Positions 58,454 through 64,000 of a stretch of DNA of 64,000 nt are shown in pieces. A program made the translations under genes and the position numbers. Origin of the DNA: Candidatus Brocadia sp. (GTDB lineage Bacteria > Planctomycetota > Brocadiia > Brocadiales > Brocadiaceae); contig WYAU01000071.1 of assembly GCA_011525665.1 (NCBI GenBank), positions 53,504 to 117,503 of the forward strand. The letters are read 5' to 3'. Positions within the stretch are counted from its first letter, which is position 1. Each line of letters opens with the position of its first letter. A model generated the notes under the pieces. That model saw nothing but the letters and a program-made list of their open reading frames with translations, was not told the DNA's origin and did not search any database.

Positions 58454-60880
58454 TTATTTCTTTATCAAGCCAAGGTGTGAAACTATAGCGTATACATGGG
58501 GGTCATTTATATAACCCGGATCGCACTGCAACATCTGAATGAGGTGGTCCCTGGCTTGCTGCATATCTCCTTTTGCAAAGCAGATTATCCCGATATTCTT
58601 GTGTGCGCTGGCGTTTTTTGGATCACTCCGTATGGCCATCAAAAACTCCTGTTGCGCTTTATCCAATAACCCCTTTTGACAATAGACTGCCCCTAGGTTA
58701 TTGTGGGCATTGGCGTGGTTAGGCTGCAATTCCAGGGCATATTTGAGTTCAGACATCGCCTTTTCTAAATCGCCTTTTTCCGTGTACACGTATCCCAGGT
58801 TACTGTGCACCTCTGCGTAGTTATTATAAACTGCCAATGCCTTCTTATACTGTGTTATGGCGTCGTCCAGCATACCCTTTTTAATAAACGCACTGCCGAG
58901 GTTGTTGAAGACCTGAGGATTATGCAAACCCATACTGACCGCTTTCTGAAAATACGCAATGCCGTTATCCAGCAAGCCTTTTTTAATGGATGCATTTCCA
59001 AGATTGTAGTAAGCCTGGGGGAATACAGGTTTATATTTTATTGCCTCAGTATACTCAGCAATTGCCCTGTCTATGAGACCCTTGTCTATGTACATCGTTC
59101 CGAGGCTGTTGTGCCCTTCAGGATAATTCTTTTTTAAACTTACCGCTTCCTCCAATTCATGAATAGCCCTGTCCAATTTTCCCTGCTTGTAAAAATAGTT
59201 TCCCAGGTTATTATGCGCATCATAATTCTGTGGCTGTTCTTTCAGAATAGCCGTCCAAAAAGTATACTCGTTCTGCCAATCTCTATTTCTTATAAGAGTC
59301 CTTATGGTGAAAAAAATGCATACCATTGCCAGGAGGAGTATAACGATGAATGTATTCAATGCCGTATTACCAGACAAAAACATCTTTTTCCCGGCGGATT
59401 TTTTTGCCTTTTGTTCGGGAATTTCCCCCAGACTCCCCGGCGCGGAGGGAAAGCAAAGGGGATTATCACAGGATGGGATTATTAGCTTGCCTGACAAAAG
59501 TCCACCCATAACGGCGCAAAATCCAACAACCGGGAAATAGAGGTAGCGTTCAGCGATAATATGTCCGATGGGTACAATATTTAAAACAGGGAGTAACGCA
59601 ATAAAAAAACAGAGCATAAACAGACTATATACCCGCGGTATCCGTGTAGTATTATGTGACAAAAACATCTCATTTTTGATTAGTTTTTTAAAAGGGATCG
59701 GGGATCGGTGGTTGGGGGTCAGTCCTTTAACCCCTGGCCCCTGATCCCTGACCCCTAGCCCCTGACCCCGCTTTATTGCCTTGAAAATAATGACGCCGGC
59801 AGCGGCAAGGAGAAAAACACTGACAATGAAGGAGGGATCAAAAAAGGACAAGACCGGGGCAATCGTATAATCTGCGCTCAAACGGAAGGGGAAAAACATA
59901 AGCTTTACATAAGTCGCCAGCACCTTGATCATCGTCATGAAATTTATCACGATACTTCCCTGTAAATAACCGGGAGATGCTTCTAATGGATTTTTTAAGA
60001 TGACAAAGCGAACAAACAAATAAAAAAGACTTATCAAAATATATCCTGAATAATAGTGTATAAAATTTTTAACCCGCCACGATTTTGCGGGTTTCATGGC
60101 TTCGTAGTCGTTGGAGTTTAAGGGAGTAACCGGATTTGCAATTCCTTTCCCAACGGAGAGTATTGAAGGTGAGTATTCCCGTTTACATAAGAACCAATAG
60201 AAGAGGATGAATACGGGCGTAACGATTGCCGTTTCTTTAGAAAACAGTCCTGCCAGGTAGCCGGTAAGTGCCAGTACATAATAAACCGTCTTGCGCCACC
60301 GGATCGCATGGCGGGTTGGTTGTCCGGTGTTTGCTTCTGCCTTTCCTTGTTGCGGAAGCAAAAGGGGGAGGGTGTTTGGATATGAGGAAGAATGTCTTTG
60401 AGTGAATTTGATCAGGCAATGACACGACAGCAGGGAAAACAGGGCAACGAAGATGTCTTCCCGGTAGCTAATGGCATTTACAGCCTCCGTTACACAGGGA
60501 TGAACTGAAAAGAAAACGGATGAAAGCAATGCTGCCGAGCGCATCCCCGTAAGCGACAGTAAGAGAGAGTACAGAATAACGCTATTTACGGCATGGAGAA
60601 CGACATTGGTCAAATGATATCCGAAAGGATTCATACCCCAAACCGCGTAATCCAAAAAATAGCTGAAGGTAACAACGGGACGATAGCTTAATTCATTGGA
60701 AAGAAGGAAATAATCCCTGCTGAAAATCCGGGGAAGATTACGGAGTGATCGTATAAAATAATTATCCTCGATTACACCGATGTCGTCGTAAACAAAACCG
60801 CTATGGAGTGAATTAAAAAAAACACATAGCGATACAAGCGTTAAAAGTATGTATGGAAATTTGGAATTTTGTATCGACAC
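58454..60880 (-). CDS. Large membrane TPR protein (TMTC/O-mannosyltransferase-like)
   Basis: An 808-residue paralogue of 16699-18489. The N-terminal half is multi-pass with GFVYDDIGVIEDN, ELSYRPVVTFSYF, SVHPCVTEAVNAI and YREDIFVALFSLL, the motifs of TMTC-like GT-C proteins. From about residue 550 on, seven or eight TPR repeats follow (AHNNLGNYFYKQGKLDRAIHEL and relatives). Two loops contain repeat-derived sequence: residues about 370-397 (G-rich heptad DNA at 59731-59769) and about 472-502 (DNA 59375-59465). Sugar transfer is inferred from the fold only. It is a single gene convergent with the sensor. Confidence 0.78.
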   Translation of the reverse strand: MSIQNSKFPYILLTLVSLCVFFNSLHSGFVYDDIGVIEDNYFIRSLRNLPRIFSRDYFLLSNELSYRPVVTFSYFLDYAVWGMNPFGYHLTNVVLHAVNSVILYSLLLSLTGMRSAALLSSVFFSVHPCVTEAVNAISYREDIFVALFSLLSCHCLIKFTQRHSSSYPNTLPLLLPQQGKAEANTGQPTRHAIRWRKTVYYVLALTGYLAGLFSKETAIVTPVFILFYWFLCKREYSPSILSVGKGIANPVTPLNSNDYEAMKPAKSWRVKNFIHYYSGYILISLFYLFVRFVILKNPLEASPGYLQGSIVINFMTMIKVLATYVKLMFFPFRLSADYTIAPVLSFFDPSFIVSVFLLAAAGVIIFKAIKRGQGLGVRDQGPGVKGLTPNHRSPIPFKKLIKNEMFLSHNTTRIPRVYSLFMLCFFIALLPVLNIVPIGHIIAERYLYFPVVGFCAVMGGLLSGKLIIPSCDNPLCFPSAPGSLGEIPEQKAKKSAGKKMFLSGNTALNTFIVILLLAMVCIFFTIRTLIRNRDWQNEYTFWTAILKEQPQNYDAHNNLGNYFYKQGKLDRAIHELEEAVSLKKNYPEGHNSLGTMYIDKGLIDRAIAEYTEAIKYKPVFPQAYYNLGNASIKKGLLDNGIAYFQKAVSMGLHNPQVFNNLGSAFIKKGMLDDAITQYKKALAVYNNYAEVHSNLGYVYTEKGDLEKAMSELKYALELQPNHANAHNNLGAVYCQKGLLDKAQQEFLMAIRSDPKNASAHKNIGIICFAKGDMQQARDHLIQMLQCDPGYINDPHVYAIVSHLGLIKK
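59731..59769 (-). repeat. Heptad tandem repeat with G-quadruplex motif in coding sequence
   Basis: The minus (coding) strand has six G-runs separated by 3-4 nt: GGGGTCA, GGGGCTA, GGGGTCA, GGGATCA, GGGGCCA, GGGG. It is read in frame as GLGVRDQGPGVKGL. Confidence 0.75.
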
Positions 60881-61048
60881 TGAAGAATGACTAAAAATCT
60901 CTGGTTGTTTGAATTCGGATCATTGAGATTTGTTTGCTGAATCGTTACGTTCCTTGTCGCATGGAGTTTAATGCCTCTGCACGGTCACGATAAGGAAAAA
61001 AATTCCTTGCCGGATACCCTGCGCGAATTGATCAAAATTAAAAAGGGG

Positions 61049-61720
61049 TTACAGCTCTTCCATCGCATAGCTGCGGTGTTTGACGACCTTGGCCTTGACA
61101 ATGTATACGACTTCTTCAGCAATGTTGGTGGAGTGGTCGGCGATCCTTTCCAGATGGCGGGAAATGAGAAGCAGATGCACGGCGCGCGTAATATTTGCAG
61201 GGTCTTGCATCATATAGGTCAAGAGTTCCCTGAATATCTGGTCATTCAGGGAATCGACCGTGGAATCGCGTTCGTATACGGAACGGGCCAGCGCCGTGTC
61301 CTTGTTTACAAATGCGTCAATGCTATCTTTCACCATGGTCTGAGTAATCGTTGCCATCCTCGGAATATCAATGAGCGGTTTTAATTGCGGTTCCTGATTG
61401 AGAGGGATCACACGTTCCGCAATGTTGACGGCAAGATCGCCCATACGTTCAAGGTTGTTGGTAATCTTGATTGCCGATGTAATAAACCGAAGGTCAATGG
61501 CCAGGGGCTGCCGTAAGGCCAACAGATCCACACATTGTTTGTCAATCTCCAATTCCAGGGTATCCACCTGTTCGTCGCTTTCCACAACGCGGCGGGCAAG
61601 TTCACTATCCCGCTCAATGAGAGACTTCACGGCATCGGCAATTGCCGCCTCCACCATGGAGGCCATCTGAATGAGATTTTTTCTGAGTGCTCCTAATTGT
61701 TGATCAAAATGCCTTTCCAT
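61049..61720 (-). CDS. phoU: Phosphate-specific transport regulator PhoU
   Basis: A 223-residue all-helical protein with two three-helix bundles. MERHFDQQLGALRKNLIQM and ELARRVVESDEQVDTLELEI (metal-site E/D-rich) mark the first repeat; SVYERDSTVDSLNDQIFRELLT and RHLERIADHSTNIAEEVVYI mark the second. It links the Pst transporter to PhoR signalling. No pst or phoBR genes are in the window, so it is separate from its usual operon or the cluster continues elsewhere. Confidence 0.93.
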   Translation of the reverse strand: MERHFDQQLGALRKNLIQMASMVEAAIADAVKSLIERDSELARRVVESDEQVDTLELEIDKQCVDLLALRQPLAIDLRFITSAIKITNNLERMGDLAVNIAERVIPLNQEPQLKPLIDIPRMATITQTMVKDSIDAFVNKDTALARSVYERDSTVDSLNDQIFRELLTYMMQDPANITRAVHLLLISRHLERIADHSTNIAEEVVYIVKAKVVKHRSYAMEEL

Positions 61721-62005
61721 AGAATATTACACCATAAAAATATTTTTAAATTTTTCACCTTCCTTCACATCTCCTTACACAGGAGGGCAAGGGGTGGTCT
61801 TTTTAAATACGGTTATACCGCATTATACCTTCTTATCCGGATCTTACCGTAATGTATTTTTCTGTAACCATTTTATCAGGGCTAGTGAAGATCTCAGGAG
61901 TTATATTATACTCTATTAACCGTCCGTTCAATAAAAATCCCGTATGACCAGAAATGCACCGGGTTCTTTCTGCATGAGAAAATGACCTCTTTTACCTTAA
62001 CCGTG

Positions 62006-62884
62006 TTAAGATTTTATTAAGACTTTGAATAAGATCACGTCCGAAGACTTGGCGCCTATTACAACGTCGTCCCCCACCATTAAATTCAGCCGGTGTACCT
62101 CTTCGGTGTCGATGAGGGTCTTAAAATACTGGTCTTCATGCATAACGGTAACAGCGGCCATGATGGCATCGGATTCTATATCTACCACCTTTCCTGCGAT
62201 CTGAATACGGGTGCTTAGCCTTTTTCCCATAAATATTTCTTCCGGTGTCCCCTGTTTCACTACCCTGCCTGATTCCAGCACGACCACATAGTCAGCCAGT
62301 TTGTATACCTCCGTTACATCGTGAGTTACATAGAGTACGGTTATGCGAAACTGTTTTACGATCCGTTTTAAATCTTCCTGTAGTTGTCTGCGTGTTTCCC
62401 AATCCAGTGCGGAAAGCGGTTCATCCAGGAGCAGGATATCTGGTTTCCTGGCCAGGGCGCGCATCAGGGCAACCCTTTGTTTTTGTCCTCCGGACAACTG
62501 AGCGGGATAGTAATGCTCGTACCCGGATAACCCTGCCAGGGATAAAAGGTCTTTAGCCTCTTTCAATCTGCCTTTTTCTTTTATTCCATATGCTACGTTT
62601 CTTTCCACCGTTAAATGAGGGAATAAGGCAAAGTCCTGGAATACAAACCCTACGGAACGTTGCTGGGTGGGGAGATTAATTGCTTTTGACTCATCATACC
62701 ACACTTCTCCTCCCTTATGGATCATTCCTCCGTCAGCTCTTTCCAGACCGGAAATCAGGCGCAATATACTCGACTTTCCCGCCCCTGAAGGCCCAAATAA
62801 TGCTGTTACTTTTTCATGAGGGATCTCAAAGTTTACATCCAGTCCGAATTCTCTCCATGTTTTTTTAATACGGACTTTTATCAA
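62006..62884 (-). CDS. modC: Molybdate/tungstate ABC transporter ATP-binding protein
   Basis: A 292-residue ABC ATPase. It has Walker A GPSGAGKSS, the ABC signature LSGGQKQRVALMRAL, Walker B DILLLDEPLSALD and the switch His in YVTHDVTEV. A short C-terminal TOBE-like domain (residues about 230-292) would bind oxyanion. It is shorter than E. coli ModC (352 residues), with only one TOBE copy. It follows modB by 21 nt. Tungstate or another oxyanion cannot be excluded. Confidence 0.82.
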   Translation of the reverse strand: MIKVRIKKTWREFGLDVNFEIPHEKVTALFGPSGAGKSSILRLISGLERADGGMIHKGGEVWYDESKAINLPTQQRSVGFVFQDFALFPHLTVERNVAYGIKEKGRLKEAKDLLSLAGLSGYEHYYPAQLSGGQKQRVALMRALARKPDILLLDEPLSALDWETRRQLQEDLKRIVKQFRITVLYVTHDVTEVYKLADYVVVLESGRVVKQGTPEEIFMGKRLSTRIQIAGKVVDIESDAIMAAVTVMHEDQYFKTLIDTEEVHRLNLMVGDDVVIGAKSSDVILFKVLIKS

Positions 62885-62905
62885 GGCAAGACCTCCATAT
62901 CTCCA

Positions 62906-63577
62906 TTAGAAGATGCGCATAAAAAAACGTCTGTTGATAAAATAAACTACCGTGAGTACGGCAAATGAAAATGCCAGTAAGATGGCCGCATAGACATTCG
63001 CAGTCCCGTAATTCAGCGCCTGCACTTCATCGTAGATAGCCACCGATGCAACCCTGGTAATCCCCGGGATATTGCCGCCAATCATAAGGATAACCCCAAA
63101 TTCACCTACAGAGTGTGCGAAGGTAAGCACGCAACCAGTAATAATACCTTGCCGGGAGAGCGGAAAAATAATGAAAAGAAAGGTATATAATTTAGACCTG
63201 CCAAGGCTCCATGAGGCCTCAAGCAATTTTTTATCCACCCCCGCAAAAGCCGATTGGAAGGGGCGTATTGCAAAGGGCAGGTTATAGATGAATGAACCTA
63301 CAACAAGTCCTTGAAAGGAGAAGGCAAGCGTCTTGTTGAAAATAGCCTCGTACCAGCGTCCGACAAAACTGTTCCCCCCAATAGCCATGAGGAGATAAAA
63401 GCCCAAAACGGTAGGTGGAAGGACAAGAGGTAGCGCTACTACGGATTCCACAATAAATTTTAATCGTAGCTTTGAGAAGGCGAGCCAGTAAGCAAAAGGA
63501 ATACCTATAATAAATAAGAGAGATGTTGTAATGATAGAAAGCTTTAAGGTTAAGAGGAAAGGTTCTGTAAAATTCAT
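62906..63577 (-). CDS. modB: Molybdate/tungstate ABC transporter permease
   Basis: A 223-residue membrane permease with the family signature: LVVGSFIYNLPFAIRPFQSA and the EAA loop LLEASWSLGRSKLYTFLFIIFPL, then FAHSVGEFGVILMIGGNIPG with the GEFG typical of ModB. Five or six helices are visible. The order on this strand is modB then modC. A modA binding-protein gene would be expected upstream, but the upstream 420 nt contain only repeat DNA. Confidence 0.85.
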   Translation of the reverse strand: MNFTEPFLLTLKLSIITTSLLFIIGIPFAYWLAFSKLRLKFIVESVVALPLVLPPTVLGFYLLMAIGGNSFVGRWYEAIFNKTLAFSFQGLVVGSFIYNLPFAIRPFQSAFAGVDKKLLEASWSLGRSKLYTFLFIIFPLSRQGIITGCVLTFAHSVGEFGVILMIGGNIPGITRVASVAIYDEVQALNYGTANVYAAILLAFSFAVLTVVYFINRRFFMRIF

Positions 63578-63938
63578 GAAAACAATCCTTTAATTTAATA
63601 ATAGGGCATTTCAAAGTTTTTGTTTGTCCTATTACACACCCCAACCCCCTATCGAGAGGGGATGAGAAAAGTCCCCTCTTGGGAGGGGATTCAGGGGTGG
63701 GTTTTATCTTATTATAAAAAGTCGCCGCATGCCTAAGCAATGTCGTTCACTTTCAAAATCTCTGTTTTTTTCTTATAGCCATTTTAATTGCCGAAATGAA
63801 ACAACCTCAAGAAGCCCAAATATTTTTCATAACGCAGCAAGGCCGCAAAGCCGCAACCAATTCCCCCCTATCAAGCTTACTGTTGGACAATTTTTTTGCT
63901 GGACAAATTATCCATAATCAGATTGAGGTATACGCATT
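63578..63938. other. Gene-free region with a GC-rich repeat upstream of modB
   Basis: No gene. A palindromic repeat (63634-63703) and a fragment of CGCAGCAAGGCCGCAAAGCCGC-like dispersed sequence near 63834 are present. The modB promoter should be here, but no clear consensus is visible. Confidence 0.5.
63634..63703. repeat. GC-rich palindromic repeat, related to 25311-25406
   Basis: Inverted repeats CCCCTATCGAGAGGGG and CCCCTCTTGGGAGGGG, ending in ATTCAGGGGTGGGTTTT. The TTGGGAG/AGGGGTGGGT parts match the repeat at 25311-25406. Confidence 0.65.
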
Positions 63939-64000
63939 GTGAGAGAAACACCTATCAAAATATCAGCAAGCCTTCGTATTCCACGCCACATTACTTCCAC
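63939..64000 (+). CDS. Possible start of a CDS running off the right edge
   Basis: A GTG at 63939 opens a frame to the window end (RETPIKISASLRIPRHITS). TGAGG lies about 10 nt upstream. Twenty residues are too few to recognise a family, so this is tentative. Confidence 0.25.
   Translation, partial: MRETPIKISASLRIPRHITS

Noticed and set aside
62245..62556. 103-aa ORF antisense to modC
   Set aside because: Shadow frame of a clearly coding ABC ATPase.
1..64000. CRISPR arrays and insertion sequences with transposase genes
   Set aside because: No regularly spaced direct repeats and no transposase frames were found; the repeats present are single palindromic units.

Overview
The window reads as chromosome of an anammox planctomycete (Brocadiaceae: Brocadia, Jettenia or Kuenenia-like). 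The main evidence is a Rieske/cytochrome b gene cluster (22.4-30.3 kb) that combines a b6-type cytochrome b, a separate extended subunit IV-like protein, an NAD(P)-type FAD/Fe-S oxidoreductase and a large octaheme cytochrome c. That combination is characteristic of anammox respiratory complexes. A neighbouring ammonium transporter, abundant TPR proteins, PAS/GGDEF/EAL signalling and moderate GC fit. The genus-level call is an inference from gene content; no marker gene (16S, hzs, hdh) is in the window.

Layout. 0-7.5 kb: a partial DUF2156 gene, glgC, a prepilin peptidase, a Pal-like lipoprotein, hisH and hisA (no hisF), and an aberrant EF-G paralogue. 7.8-19.7 kb, mostly minus strand: copA, an M48 peptidase, an HPF-cold shock fusion, a radical SAM gene ending 1 nt before tRNA-Gly, an operon of a TMTC-like membrane TPR protein, a sugar-dehydrogenase-like secreted protein and a GGDEF protein, then a Xer recombinase. 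20-22.3 kb: pabB-pabC. 22.4-30.3 kb: the bc-type respiratory operon, with one convincing and one tentative unannotated 50-residue membrane protein between its known genes. 30.6-39.8 kb, plus strand: amt, a secreted TPR protein, a cache-HAMP-PAS histidine kinase, a CheY-like regulator and a REC-PAS-GGDEF-EAL protein. 40-42.5 kb: a small accessory island (second Xer recombinase, DUF6516/TumE-like gene with a coiled-coil partner, a truncated vapC with its DUF104 antitoxin, and a decayed toxin remnant). 42.8-45.5 kb: ubiB-like kinase, phasin-like protein, DUF2284 protein. 45.7-52.6 kb: radC, then an informational block tRNA-Arg(ACG)-tadA-tRNA-Ser-tRNA-Ser-SRP RNA-dnaX-ybaB-recR-rpoN-lipoprotein. 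52.7-64 kb: D-aminoacylase, CYTH protein, pssA, a kinase-less sensor, a second TMTC-like TPR protein, phoU, and modC/modB without modA.

How the parts fit: the bc operon would move electrons between quinol, c-type cytochromes and possibly NAD(P)H, while amt and the sensory genes after it suggest ammonium-linked or nutrient-linked signalling through phosphorelay and cyclic-di-GMP. The SRP/dnaX/recR block is housekeeping and includes the editing enzyme TadA beside its tRNA substrate.

The intergenic DNA is rich in short dispersed palindromic repeats. Several families recur at convergent gene ends or operon gaps, one palindrome has truncated vapC, and some repeat-like DNA appears in frame inside two membrane TPR genes. 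All coordinates and motifs were read by eye; family assignments come from memory of protein families and no search was run.
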